A stretch of 64,000 bases of DNA from Byssovorax sp. (GTDB lineage Bacteria; Myxococcota_A; Polyangia; Polyangiales; Polyangiaceae): contig JANYGI010000119.1 in NCBI GenBank assembly GCA_025362495.1, positions 1 to 64,000 of the forward strand, in the 5' to 3' direction. Under the pieces are notes generated by a model, which was not told the origin of the DNA, did no database searches, and saw only the letters and a list, made by a program, of their open reading frames with translations. This document shows positions 43,402-52,802 of this stretch, piece after piece. Every line of letters begins with the position of its first letter. Position 1 is the first letter of the stretch. The translations under genes were made by a program, and so were the position numbers.

Positions 43402-44747
43402 CCGGCGCCCCCGGCCGCGCCTTCGTCGGCGGACGTGGCGACCAGCGCCGACGCGCTCGGCGCCGCGCGCTTGGGGCGCTCGTTCGAGCCCAGATCGGCC
43501 GTCGCGGTGCGCGGGCGGCTGATGCTGAGCAGGATGCCCGCGGCCATCGCGTTCACGAGCAGCGACGATCCGCCGTAGCTCAGGAACGGGAGCGTGAGGC
43601 CCTTGGTCGGGAAGATGGCCATCGCCACCGCGAGGTTGGTCAGCGACTGCACGCCGAACAGCGTCGAGATCCCGAAGGCGAGGTAGCTGCCGTAGTCGTC
43701 CTGCGCTTCGAGCGCGATCTTCACGCCGCGCGAGACGATGAGCATGTACGCCGCGGAGAGCCCGAGGATGCCGAGGAAGCCGAGCTCTTCGCCGATGATC
43801 GCCGAGATGAAATCGGTGTGCGCCTCCGGCAGGTAGAGCACCTGGAGCCCGCGCCCGAGGCCGAGCCCGGAGAAGCCGCCAGACCCGAAGCTCATCACCG
43901 ACTGAAACGGCTGGTAAGCGATGTCGTTGCGGTTGTTCTCCATGTCCATGAAGGCGAGGTAACGCTTGAAGCGGTACTCGCTGAAGCGGACGAGGAAGAC
44001 CGCGCCGAGGGCCGCGAGCGTGGTGAACGCGCCGATGTAGTGCACGCGCGCGCCGGCCACGAAGAGTAGCGTGAACGTGAGGATCAGGAGCACGACGGCG
44101 CTCCCGAAGTCCGGTTGCTTCAGCAACAGAACTGCGAAAAAGCCCACCACGAGGAGGTGGGGGACGAAGCCGATGTAGAAGCTCTTGATCTTGTCGGCCT
44201 TCTTCGAGAGCGAGTACGCGAGCCAGAGCACGATGCCGAGCTTGGCGACCTCGGCCGGCTGGATGTGCACCGGGCCGACGGCGATCCAGCGGAAGGCGTT
44301 GCCGGCGCGGTGGCCGAAGCCGACGACGACGAACACCAGCATCGCCGTGACGACGGCCATGATCGGGTAGGTGAGCTTGCGGTACTTCGCGTAGTCGATG
44401 CGGCTCACGAGCCACATGCCGATCACCGAGACGATGGCGTAGATCGCCTGGCGCTTGAGGAAGAACTGCGCGTCGTGGTGCCGCACCGTCGCTTCGACCG
44501 CGCTGGCGCTGTAGACCATGATCACGCCGAAGCCGATCAGGGCGATGACCGTGGCCGCGAGGACCGAGTCGACCGGGCCCGAGGGGCTCGACGCCAGCAG
44601 CGCCGAGACGACCGGCGTCGCTCGCGGGAGCGCGGCGCCCTCGCCGTCCGCGGGCGGAGGCACGCTCGACGCCTTCGGGACGACGCGGTTGTTCGTCGAC
44701 GCCGCAGGGGCGCGCGGAGGCGTGGGGCTACGTCGCGGCCAGCTCAT
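43395..44747 (-). CDS. ftsW: Septal SEDS glycosyltransferase FtsW
   Basis: A 450-residue polytopic protein with ten predicted helices. SEDS hallmarks: YRKLTYPIMAV, GNAFRWIAVGPVHIQPAEVA, KLGIVLWLAY, LLKQPDFGSAVVLL, HTDFISAIIGEELGFLGILG, and the late FPTKGLTLPFLSYGGSSLLV. It polymerises septal glycan with FtsI. An extra Pro/Ser-rich start of about 50 residues precedes helix 1. Confidence 0.95.
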   Translation of the reverse strand: MSWPRRSPTPPRAPAASTNNRVVPKASSVPPPADGEGAALPRATPVVSALLASSPSGPVDSVLAATVIALIGFGVIMVYSASAVEATVRHHDAQFFLKRQAIYAIVSVIGMWLVSRIDYAKYRKLTYPIMAVVTAMLVFVVVGFGHRAGNAFRWIAVGPVHIQPAEVAKLGIVLWLAYSLSKKADKIKSFYIGFVPHLLVVGFFAVLLLKQPDFGSAVVLLILTFTLLFVAGARVHYIGAFTTLAALGAVFLVRFSEYRFKRYLAFMDMENNRNDIAYQPFQSVMSFGSGGFSGLGLGRGLQVLYLPEAHTDFISAIIGEELGFLGILGLSAAYMLIVSRGVKIALEAQDDYGSYLAFGISTLFGVQSLTNLAVAMAIFPTKGLTLPFLSYGGSSLLVNAMAAGILLSISRPRTATADLGSNERPKRAAPSASALVATSADEGAAGGAGW

Positions 44748-46102
44748 GACGCTCCTCGCGCGGGGGCGACAGGCGCGAGATCGCGTACGGCCTGCGTGAA
44801 GACGTCGCCCCGGTCCTTGTAGTCACGAAACATGTCGAAGCTCGAGCACGCTGGACTGAGAAGCACGGCGTCGCCGGAACGGGCAAGTTCCCGGGCGGTC
44901 GCGACGGCGTCGCGCATCGTGGCGGCGCGCGAGATCGGCAGGATCCCGCGAGCGGCGGACTCGATCCGATCGGCGGCCTCGCCGATGAGCACGAGGGCGC
45001 GGCCGCGGTCGCGCAGCGCGTCGACGAGGGGCTCGTACGCGCCGAGCTTGTCGCGGCCGCCGGCGATGAGCACGACGCGCGGCTCGGTGAGCCCGCGGAG
45101 CGCGGCCACCGAGGCGCCGACGTTGGTCCCCTTCGAGTCGTCGTAGTAGCGGACGCCGTCGACCTCGCCCGCGACGACCATGCGGTGATCGAGGCCGGTG
45201 AACGACGCCAGCGCCGCGGTGATCGCCGCCTCCCCTGCCCCGAGCTCGGCGGCGAGGCCGATGGCGGTGCAGGCGTTGGCGACGTTGTGCGCGCCGGAGA
45301 TCTTGAGCCCCGCGAGCGGGAACGACCAGCCCTTCGCGGGGTAGCGGATCCGGTCGCCGTGGAGCGCGATGTCCGCGGCGTCGTCGCTCGCGCTGAAGGT
45401 GATCACCCGCGCGCTGCCGCGGGCGGCCTGCCTCGCGACGAGGGCGTCGCCGAGGGGCACGATCGCCGCGTCTTCGGACGTCATCGTCACGAACGGGTTG
45501 CCCTTGGCGTCGGCGTAAGCGGCGAAGCCCGCGTAGCGATCGAGGTGATCGTCGGTGATGTTCAGGAGCGCGTGGGCGCGCGCGTGGAGCGTGGGCACGC
45601 GCTCGGCCTGGAAGCTCGAGATCTCCAGGACGTTCACGTCCCAGGCCTCGTCCACGGCCTCGGCCAGCGGCGTCCCGAAGTTACCCCCGATGAACGCCTT
45701 CTGGCCGGCCGCCACGAGCATCGCGTGCGTGAGCGCGGTGGTGGTGCTCTTGCCGTTGGTGCCGCCGATGAGGACGATCGGCGCCGTGACGAAGCGCGAC
45801 GCGAGCTCCAGCTCGCCGATCACCTCGCAGCCGCGCTGCTCGAAGGCTTCGAGCGCCGCGAACGACGGCACGCCGGGCGAGATCACCACGAGGTCGGCCG
45901 CGGCGAACAGCCCCGGATCGTAGCCGCCGAACGAGAGCTGCGCGCCCCGCGCCTCGAGGGCGATCGTCGCAGCGGAAGCTTGCTCGCGAGGCGCCGCGTC
46001 GACGCCGAGCACGCGAGCGCCGCGCGCGAGCAGGAGGCTCGCCGCGGCCACGCCGCTGCGACCGAGCCCCACCACCACGACGGTCTTCGCGCGCACGTCC
46101 AT
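44744..46102 (-). CDS. murD: UDP-MurNAc-L-alanine:D-glutamate ligase
   Basis: A 452-residue Mur ligase adding D-Glu. Motifs: VVVVGLGRSGVAAASLLLA, IVLIGGTNGKSTTTALTHAM (P-loop), ISSFQAERVPTL, GLDHRMVVAGEVDGVRYYDD and SKGTN. ATG 46102 has AGGTGA six nt upstream; GTG 46111 would give a 4-nt overlap with mraY. Cytoplasmic peptidoglycan precursor pathway. Confidence 0.95.
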   Translation of the reverse strand: MDVRAKTVVVVGLGRSGVAAASLLLARGARVLGVDAAPREQASAATIALEARGAQLSFGGYDPGLFAAADLVVISPGVPSFAALEAFEQRGCEVIGELELASRFVTAPIVLIGGTNGKSTTTALTHAMLVAAGQKAFIGGNFGTPLAEAVDEAWDVNVLEISSFQAERVPTLHARAHALLNITDDHLDRYAGFAAYADAKGNPFVTMTSEDAAIVPLGDALVARQAARGSARVITFSASDDAADIALHGDRIRYPAKGWSFPLAGLKISGAHNVANACTAIGLAAELGAGEAAITAALASFTGLDHRMVVAGEVDGVRYYDDSKGTNVGASVAALRGLTEPRVVLIAGGRDKLGAYEPLVDALRDRGRALVLIGEAADRIESAARGILPISRAATMRDAVATARELARSGDAVLLSPACSSFDMFRDYKDRGDVFTQAVRDLAPVAPARGAS

Positions 46103-46107
46103 GCCCG

Positions 46108-47238
46108 TCACCTGAGCTTCAGTGACGCCAGCGCGAACAGCGCCAGCAGGATGGAGATGATCCAGAAGCGGACGATGATCTTCGGCTCGGCCCACCCCTT
46201 CTTCTCGTAGTGGTGGTGGATCGGCGCCATCAGGAAGATGCGCTTGCCGGTGAGCTTGAACGAGATGACCTGCGTGATCACGCTGACCGTCTCGATGAAG
46301 AAGATCCCGCCGAGGATGATCGAGAGCAGCTCGTTCTTGGTGCAGACGGCGAGCATCCCGAGGCCGCCGCCGAGCGCCAGCGATCCGACGTCGCCCATGA
46401 ACACCTGCGCGGGGTAGGTGTTGTACCAGAGGAAGCCAATCCCGGCCCCGATGATGGATCCGCAGTAGACCGAGAGCTCACCGCACGAGGCGATCTTCGG
46501 GATGTCGAGGTAGGTCGCGAGCGAGAAGCCGAAGAGCGTCGCGCCGGCCACGTAGGCCCAGATCAGGTACGTGCCGGCGTTGATCATCACCGGGCCGATG
46601 GCGAGCCCGTCGAGGCCGTCGGTGAGGTTCACGGCGTTCGAGGTCGCGACGACGACGAAGACCGCGAAGGGCACGTAGACCCCCATCGGGAGATCGATCG
46701 AGTGCTTGGAGAACGCCAGGAACGGGATCGCGAGGTGGGTCTTGATCTCGTTCCAGTCGGCCGGGAGCTTGCTGGTCGCGAGGAACGTGTACGCGATGGC
46801 CGAGCCGCCGATCAGCACCTGGCCGAGGAGCTTGTAGCGACCGGCGAGGCCGCCCGAGCTCTTGCGCTTGAGCTTGAGGTAATCGTCGAGGTAGCCGATC
46901 ACGCCGTAGCCCGCGGTCACGGCCGTCGTCGCGAGGACGAAGGGGTTCCGGAGATCGGCCCAGAGCACCGTCGGGAGCAGGAGCGAGAGCAGGATCAGCG
47001 CTCCGCCCATCGTCGGCGTGCCGGCCTTGATCTTGTGCGTCTCGGGGCCCGTCGAGCGTACGACCTGCCCGATCTGCTTCTTTTGAAGCTCGCGGATGAA
47101 CCACGGCGCCAGCACGAACGTGAGCAGCATGGCGGTGATCGTCGCCATGATGGTGCGGAACGGGATGTACCGGAGGACGTTGAGCCAGCTCAGCCAGCTG
47201 TAGTGCGACTTCAGCGGATAGAAGAGCTCGTAGATCAC
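46108..47238 (-). CDS. mraY: Phospho-MurNAc-pentapeptide transferase
   Basis: A 376-residue ten-helix enzyme making lipid I. Motifs: HKIKAGTPTMGGALIL, GYLDDYLKLKRKSSGGL, SNAVNLTDGLDGLAIGPVM, VFMGDVGSLALGGGLGML and APIHHHYEKKGW. GTG 47238 overlaps the murF stop (GTGA), and all longer starts lie inside murF. Inner membrane. Confidence 0.97.
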   Translation of the reverse strand: MIYELFYPLKSHYSWLSWLNVLRYIPFRTIMATITAMLLTFVLAPWFIRELQKKQIGQVVRSTGPETHKIKAGTPTMGGALILLSLLLPTVLWADLRNPFVLATTAVTAGYGVIGYLDDYLKLKRKSSGGLAGRYKLLGQVLIGGSAIAYTFLATSKLPADWNEIKTHLAIPFLAFSKHSIDLPMGVYVPFAVFVVVATSNAVNLTDGLDGLAIGPVMINAGTYLIWAYVAGATLFGFSLATYLDIPKIASCGELSVYCGSIIGAGIGFLWYNTYPAQVFMGDVGSLALGGGLGMLAVCTKNELLSIILGGIFFIETVSVITQVISFKLTGKRIFLMAPIHHHYEKKGWAEPKIIVRFWIISILLALFALASLKLR

Positions 47239-48713
47239 GAGGCGCCTCCCGGGATGCCGCGGTGGGCGCCTGCGAGCGCGCCGACGAGCCGCTCCGTACC
47301 GATGCTGCGCGAGCCTTTTACGAGCACGAGATCCCGGGGGCGCGCGGCGAGGAGCACGAGCGCGGCGGCGTCGTCGACGCGGTCGGTGAACGAGGCAGCG
47401 ACGCCTCCTTCGGCGGCGCGCGCGGCGATCCGCGCCGCGTCTCCGGCGATGGCAAACACGTGCGCCGCTCCGCTCGCGGCGGCGGCGCGGCCGACCTCGT
47501 CGTGCCCGGGCGCGCTCTCTGACCCGAGCTCGCGCATCTCGCCGAGCACCAGCACGAGGCGGCGCCCCGTGGCCGCGGCGATCTCCGCGGCGGCGCGGAT
47601 CGACGAGACCATCGAGGCGGGGTTGGCGTTGTAGCTGTCGTCGATCACCGCGAGGCCGCTCGCGAAGACGTGCGGGACGAGGCGACCCGCGCCGGCGCCG
47701 ACGTCGGCGCGCGCGAAGGCCTCGTCGCAGATCGCGCCGGTGAGGGCCTCGCCGAGCGCGAGATCGACGACGGCGAACGCTGCGGCGGTGGCCAGCGCGC
47801 CGGCCTCGCCGAGCAGCGGCGTGGTGATCGTGACCTCGCCGCGGTCGCCGGTTTCGAGCCGGATCCGCGAGCGATCGAGCCCCTCCAGATCGCGCCCGAT
47901 GATCTTCACCAGGGCATCTGGCGCGCGGCCGTAGAGCATGCGTCGGCGCGCCGGCGACGCGAGGATCCCCTGGCGCACCCGCGGATCGTCGCCGTTGCCG
48001 ATGGCCACGCCGCCCTCCGGCAGGGCGCGGAAGAGCGCGTTCTTCTCGCGGGCGACGCCGTCGACGGAGCCGACGAGCTCGGTGTGCGCCGCGGCGATCA
48101 GCGTGACGACGCCGATCTCGGGCTCGGCGATCCGGCAGAGCTCGGCGATCTCGCCGGGCTGGTTCATGCCCATCTCGATCACGCCGACAGCGTGCTCGGG
48201 GCCGAGGCCGAAGAGCACCATCGGGACGCCGATGCGGTTGTTGAGGTTGCCCTGCCCGCCGTGAACGCGGCCGGGGCGCAGGCGCTCCAGCAGCGCGGCG
48301 ATGGCCACGCGCGTCGTGGTCTTGCCGGCCGATCCGGTGATGGCGACGAGCTTGCGACCGCCTTCGAGGGCCCGCCATCGCCGGGCATGGGCGCGCGCAA
48401 GATCGCCGAGGGCCCTCAGTGTAGATTTGACACGAACCACCGTGAGGCCCGCGGGCGCGGCGATTTCGCGCTCGACGAGGGCCACGATCGCGCCGGCGCG
48501 CGCCGCGGCGTCGAGGTGCGCGTGGCCATCGTGGATCTCGCCGTGCAGCGCGACGAAGACCGCGCCCGGCGTGAGCGCGCGCGTGTCGGTGGAGACGGCG
48601 ACCATCTCGGTCGCGAGTGACAGCGACGACGACGACGCGATCACGCCCTCCGTGGCCGCGAGGATCTCGGCGAGCGTGAAGCGCGCGGCGTTGCGGGGGA
48701 TCGGCGTCGCCAT
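47235..48713 (-). CDS. murF: UDP-MurNAc-tripeptide-D-Ala-D-Ala ligase
   Basis: A 492-residue Mur ligase adding D-Ala-D-Ala. Motifs: LVAITGSAGKTTTRVAIAAL (P-loop), GVIEMGMNQPGEIAELCRI, RRLVLVLGEMRELGSES and VIDDSYNANPASMVSSI. The N-terminal RVKSTLRALGDLARAHARRW is MurF-like. ATG 48713 touches the murE stop by one base. Confidence 0.96.
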   Translation of the reverse strand: MATPIPRNAARFTLAEILAATEGVIASSSSLSLATEMVAVSTDTRALTPGAVFVALHGEIHDGHAHLDAAARAGAIVALVEREIAAPAGLTVVRVKSTLRALGDLARAHARRWRALEGGRKLVAITGSAGKTTTRVAIAALLERLRPGRVHGGQGNLNNRIGVPMVLFGLGPEHAVGVIEMGMNQPGEIAELCRIAEPEIGVVTLIAAAHTELVGSVDGVAREKNALFRALPEGGVAIGNGDDPRVRQGILASPARRRMLYGRAPDALVKIIGRDLEGLDRSRIRLETGDRGEVTITTPLLGEAGALATAAAFAVVDLALGEALTGAICDEAFARADVGAGAGRLVPHVFASGLAVIDDSYNANPASMVSSIRAAAEIAAATGRRLVLVLGEMRELGSESAPGHDEVGRAAAASGAAHVFAIAGDAARIAARAAEGGVAASFTDRVDDAAALVLLAARPRDLVLVKGSRSIGTERLVGALAGAHRGIPGGAS

Positions 48714-50326
48714 CAGCGCGCGCCCCGGCCGGCGCGGCGGATCGCGAGGGCGCGCCGCGCCTCGTCGCGATCGTCGAACGCATGGGTGACGTCGCCGACG
48801 ATCTGGTAGGGCTCGTGCCCCTTGCCGGCGAGGACGATCACGTCGCCCGGCTCGGCGTCGACGATCGCGCGCTCGATCGCGACGCGGCGGTCGAGCTCGA
48901 CGATGACCTGCGCGGGCGCGCCCTCGAGGCCCGGCAGGATGGCGTCGGCGATGGCGCGAGGATCCTCGCTGCGCGGGTTGTCGCTGGTGACGATCGCCAC
49001 GGCGGCGCCGCGGCCGACGGCCTCGCCCATCAGCGGGCGCTTCTTCGGATCGCGATCGCCGCCGCAGCCGAAGACGCAGACGATCCGGCTGTTTTCGCCG
49101 AGGATCTTCACGCTCTCCAGCACCCGGGCGAGGGCGTCGGGCGTGTGCGCGTAGTCGACGAGAACGATGACGTCGTCGACGTCGGGCGTGTCGACGCGCT
49201 CGAGGCGACCGGGGACGCCGATGGCCGTGGAGAGCACCTGCGCGGCGCGGTGCACGTCGAGGTCGAGCAGCCAGGCGATCGCCAGCGCGGCGAGGAGGTT
49301 CTGCGCGTTGTGAGCGCCGAAGAGCGGCGAGGCGATCTCGACCACGCCGGCCGGGGTGCGCGCCGTGATGGCGATCCCGGCGCGGGAGAATGTCAGCGCG
49401 AGCGGCGCTACCTCGGCCTCGTCGACGGTCGCAGAGGCGCGCGAGGAGAAGCGCGCGAGCACCGCGCTGCGCGGGCCGCCCGGGGGTTGCACGCGGAGCG
49501 CGAGCTCGCGGCCGAAGGCGTCGTCGACGTTGATCGCCGCGCTGCCCGGCGCGAGATCGACGAAGAGGCGGGCCTTCGCCTCGCCGTAGGCCGCCATCGA
49601 TCCGTGGTAGTCGAGGTGGTCCTGCGTGAGGTTGGTGAAGGCCGCGACGCGGAAGCGCACCGCGTCGGATCGCCTTGCGATCAAGGCGATCGACGACACT
49701 TCCATCACCAGGTGCTCGGCGCCGCGCGCGCGCATGGCCCTCGCTATCCGCGCCAGCTCGTCGGCCTCGGGGCTGGTCAGCGTCGGCGGGAGATCGAGAT
49801 CGGCGAAGCGCGCGCCGAGCGTCCCGACGATCCCGGCGCGGCCGCCGCAGCCGTCGATCACGGCCTGGACGAGGTGCGCCGTCGTCGTCTTGCCGTTGGT
49901 GCCGGTGATGCCGACGACCTCGAGCGCGAACGTGGGGTGGCCGTAGACCGCGGCCGACGCATACGCGAGCGCGACCGGCACGTCGTCGACCTCGATCTTC
50001 GCGGCGCCGACGACGGGCACGTCGCGCGCGGCGAGGACGGCCGCGGCCCCTCCGGCGATGGCCTCGGCGACGAAGCGCGCGCCGTCGGCGTGCGCCCCGC
50101 TGCGCGCGACGAAGAGATCGCCCGGCTCGATCCGGCGCGAGTCGTGGTGCACGCCGGTGATCCGCGCGCCGTCGTCGCCCGTCGCGATCAGGCGCGCGCC
50201 CGGAATCTCGCGCGCCAGCTCGTCGACGCGGAGCGGGAACGGCGCGGACGAGTGGCGCACGAACGCGCGCTCGGTCCGGACCGGCGCGCGCGGCGCGGTC
50301 GGGGTGGTCGATCCAGCGAGGGTCAT
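48713..50326 (-). CDS. murE: UDP-MurNAc-dipeptide:diaminopimelate ligase
   Basis: A 537-residue Mur ligase. P-loop: VVGITGTNGKTTTAHLVQAV. The specificity motif TSDNPRSEDPRAIADAIL contains DNPR, the marker of meso-diaminopimelate-adding enzymes, so the third peptide residue is DAP. An extra Pro/Ala-rich start of about 25 residues precedes the normal fold. It overlaps ftsI by 4 nt. Confidence 0.96.
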   Translation of the reverse strand: MTLAGSTTPTAPRAPVRTERAFVRHSSAPFPLRVDELAREIPGARLIATGDDGARITGVHHDSRRIEPGDLFVARSGAHADGARFVAEAIAGGAAAVLAARDVPVVGAAKIEVDDVPVALAYASAAVYGHPTFALEVVGITGTNGKTTTAHLVQAVIDGCGGRAGIVGTLGARFADLDLPPTLTSPEADELARIARAMRARGAEHLVMEVSSIALIARRSDAVRFRVAAFTNLTQDHLDYHGSMAAYGEAKARLFVDLAPGSAAINVDDAFGRELALRVQPPGGPRSAVLARFSSRASATVDEAEVAPLALTFSRAGIAITARTPAGVVEIASPLFGAHNAQNLLAALAIAWLLDLDVHRAAQVLSTAIGVPGRLERVDTPDVDDVIVLVDYAHTPDALARVLESVKILGENSRIVCVFGCGGDRDPKKRPLMGEAVGRGAAVAIVTSDNPRSEDPRAIADAILPGLEGAPAQVIVELDRRVAIERAIVDAEPGDVIVLAGKGHEPYQIVGDVTHAFDDRDEARRALAIRRAGRGAR

Positions 50327-52410
50327 GTCGACGGCTCGAAGACGAGCTTCACCGCGGCGCCCTTCGGCAGCACGGCGCCCGCGGGCGGCTCCTGGTGCGT
50401 CAGGCGCCCCGTGCCCTCGACCGTCGGCGTGAGGCCGAGGCCCATCGCGGCCTTGACGGCCTCGCGCGCCGGCCAGCCTGCAAAATCCGGCACGCGCGCC
50501 TCGCCCGCGCGCATCGGCGCCGACGGCGTGACCACGCCCGCGGCCGGCGCCGCAGCGACCTTGGCCTCGCCCATCACCTGGTAGGTGTTCGCCGCGGTGT
50601 CGCCGGCTTCGGCCTTCTTAGAGAGGTCCGCGAGCTTCATCGGCACGCTGCCGCGAGGCATGACGCCGAGGTAACGGAGGGCCATCTCCCCGACGCGACG
50701 GAACACCGGCGCCGACACCGATCCGCCGGCGTGCGTGCCGCCGACGGGCTCGTCGAGGACGACGGCGATGGTGATGCGCGGCTTCTCCACGGGGACGAAG
50801 CCGACGAACGACGCGATGTAGTGCGCGTCGGTGTACTTGCCCGTGGTCGGATCGATCTTCTGCGCGGTGCCCGTCTTCCCTGCGACGCGAAAGCCTGGAA
50901 TTGCAGCCTCGACGCCGGTGCCTTCGCCCTCGGTGACGGAGACGAGCATCTCGGAGACGAGCTGCGCGGTCGCGGCCGGGACGACGTCGCGACGGATGTG
51001 CGGCGAGGCCTCGGAGAGCGTCACGCCGGTGCCGTCGTTGACGCGCTTGACGAGGAGCGGCTCGAGCAGGCGGCCGTTGTTGGCGACCGCGGACATGGCC
51101 ATCGCGAGCTGCAGCGTGGTGACGCTGATGCCCTGCCCGTAGGCAGCGTTCGCGGTCTCGACCTGCACCCAGGGGCGACCGCGCGGGCGGAGCACGCCGG
51201 CCGACTCGCCCGGGAACGGGATGCCCGACTGATCGCCGAAGCCGAAGCGACGCAGCCCCTCGTAGAGCCTCGATTCGCCGAGCCCGAGCGCGATCTTCGC
51301 CGCGCAGATGTTCGACGAGATCGACAGGCACTGCGTCGGCGTCAGCCACTTCGAAACGTGGGTGTCGTGGATGACGACGTTGTCGATCGCCATCGTCCCG
51401 TTCTCTGCGTAGATCGTCGCGTTGGGATCGACGCTCTTCGCGGCGAGCGCCGAGGCCATCATGAAGACCTTCATCGACGAGCCCGGCTCGAAGCGATCGG
51501 CGACGGCGCGGTTTCGGCGCGCGTCGGGATCGGCCGCGCCATAATCGTTGGGGTTGTACCCGGGCGAGCTCGCCATCGCGAGGATCTCGCCGGTCGCCGG
51601 ATCCACCGCGACGATCGATCCGCCGATGGCCTCGTAGGTCTTCATCGCGGCCTCGAGCTCGCGCTCCGCGGTGAACTGGATGCCCTTGTCGATCGTGAGA
51701 TAAACGTTGTGGCCGGCGAGGGCCTGCTCGTCCTCGACGCCCTCGGAGAAGAGCAGGCGGCCGGCGCGATCGCGGAGCCCGTGCACCTCGGAGGCGTGGC
51801 CCTTGAGCTCGTGCTCGAGCGAGAGCTCGAGCCCCTCGCGCCCGTCGCCGTCGGGCGAGACGAAGCCGAGCAGCGGCCCGGCGAGCTCGCGGTTCGGATA
51901 GAAGCGGTGCCCTTCGCCCTCGATCGTCAGCCCCGCGAGCGGGTAGCGCTGCGTGCGATCCGACAGCTCGCGGACCTTCTGGACCTCGTCCTCGGACACG
52001 CGGCGCTTGAGCCACGCGAAGCGACGGCGGCGCGTGAGCTTGTCGGCCACGTCCTCGACGGGCATGTTCAGCGCCTCGGCGACGCGCGCCGAGTACTGCT
52101 GGATCTTCATCGGCAGGTACTTCGGATCGATGCCGCGCAGCATCTCCACCGCGTCGAGCGAGACGCTGGGTACCTCGACGCTCTCGGCCAGCGGCGCGCC
52201 GTTGCGATCGTAGATCGTCCCGCGCTTCGGCTGGATGTGGAGGCGCCGCTGCCGCTGCCGCTCGGCGAGCTCGAACCACTCGTCGCCGTCGTCGACCTGC
52301 ACGTGGTACGCGCCGGAGACGATGCCGCCGAGGCCGAGGCCCATCAGCCCGCAGAGCATCCCCATGCGGATCTTGATCCACCGCGCGCGCTCGGGATCGA
52401 GGTTCTTCAC
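50323..52410 (-). CDS. ftsI: Septal transpeptidase FtsI (PBP3) with PASTA domain
   Basis: A 695-residue class B penicillin-binding protein: membrane helix 15-36, PBP dimer domain, and transpeptidase domain with S311 in PGSSMK, SSN at 365-367 and KTGTA from 512. After about residue 625 comes a PASTA-type domain (ARVPDFAGWPAREAVKAAMG, LTHQEPPAGAVLPKGAAVKL). PASTA on the division PBP is usual in Gram-positives and seen in deltaproteobacteria, but not in E. coli FtsI. Beta-lactams would target S311. Confidence 0.96.
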   Translation of the reverse strand: MKNLDPERARWIKIRMGMLCGLMGLGLGGIVSGAYHVQVDDGDEWFELAERQRQRRLHIQPKRGTIYDRNGAPLAESVEVPSVSLDAVEMLRGIDPKYLPMKIQQYSARVAEALNMPVEDVADKLTRRRRFAWLKRRVSEDEVQKVRELSDRTQRYPLAGLTIEGEGHRFYPNRELAGPLLGFVSPDGDGREGLELSLEHELKGHASEVHGLRDRAGRLLFSEGVEDEQALAGHNVYLTIDKGIQFTAERELEAAMKTYEAIGGSIVAVDPATGEILAMASSPGYNPNDYGAADPDARRNRAVADRFEPGSSMKVFMMASALAAKSVDPNATIYAENGTMAIDNVVIHDTHVSKWLTPTQCLSISSNICAAKIALGLGESRLYEGLRRFGFGDQSGIPFPGESAGVLRPRGRPWVQVETANAAYGQGISVTTLQLAMAMSAVANNGRLLEPLLVKRVNDGTGVTLSEASPHIRRDVVPAATAQLVSEMLVSVTEGEGTGVEAAIPGFRVAGKTGTAQKIDPTTGKYTDAHYIASFVGFVPVEKPRITIAVVLDEPVGGTHAGGSVSAPVFRRVGEMALRYLGVMPRGSVPMKLADLSKKAEAGDTAANTYQVMGEAKVAAAPAAGVVTPSAPMRAGEARVPDFAGWPAREAVKAAMGLGLTPTVEGTGRLTHQEPPAGAVLPKGAAVKLVFEPST

Positions 52411-52802
52411 GGAGCACCTCCATCGACCACGGCGGGCGCGGCCGGCGCTCCGGCGGCGGCGCTGCCCGCGGGCACCGCGTCGCCCATGTCATCGGCCTTC
52501 TCGTCACCGTTCGGCGCGCTCGGCGAGAAGCCGCGGAGAGCGATCACCCGCTCGGGCGGCGGCGGCGTCATCCCGAGGAGCGTGCGCGCCACCATCTCCA
52601 CGCGCTGCGGCGTCTCGTAGCTCGCGGCCTCGAGCGAGAGCACGCGCTTCACCTCGCGGAGGCGCGCCTGCTCGGCGCGAGCGCGCCCGAGCTTGTAACC
52701 AAGGTCGATCGTGCTCCCACGGAGCGCGAGGTGAACGATGAACGCGGCCACCGTGGCGACGACCGCGACCGTCCACAGGGCGAGGAAAGGGCGCTGCTTC
52801 AC
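52407..52802 (-). CDS. ftsL: FtsL-like division protein
   Basis: A 131-residue bitopic protein from GTG 52802 (GTGA overlap with rsmH). It has a short start, a membrane helix (LALWTVAVVATVAAFIVHLA, 7-26), a heptad-like coiled segment (LGRARAEQARLREVKRVLSL) and an Ala/Pro tail. Sequence identity in this family is always low; the call rests on size, topology and position between rsmH and ftsI. Confidence 0.8.
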   Translation of the reverse strand: MKQRPFLALWTVAVVATVAAFIVHLALRGSTIDLGYKLGRARAEQARLREVKRVLSLEAASYETPQRVEMVARTLLGMTPPPPERVIALRGFSPSAPNGDEKADDMGDAVPAGSAAAGAPAAPAVVDGGAP

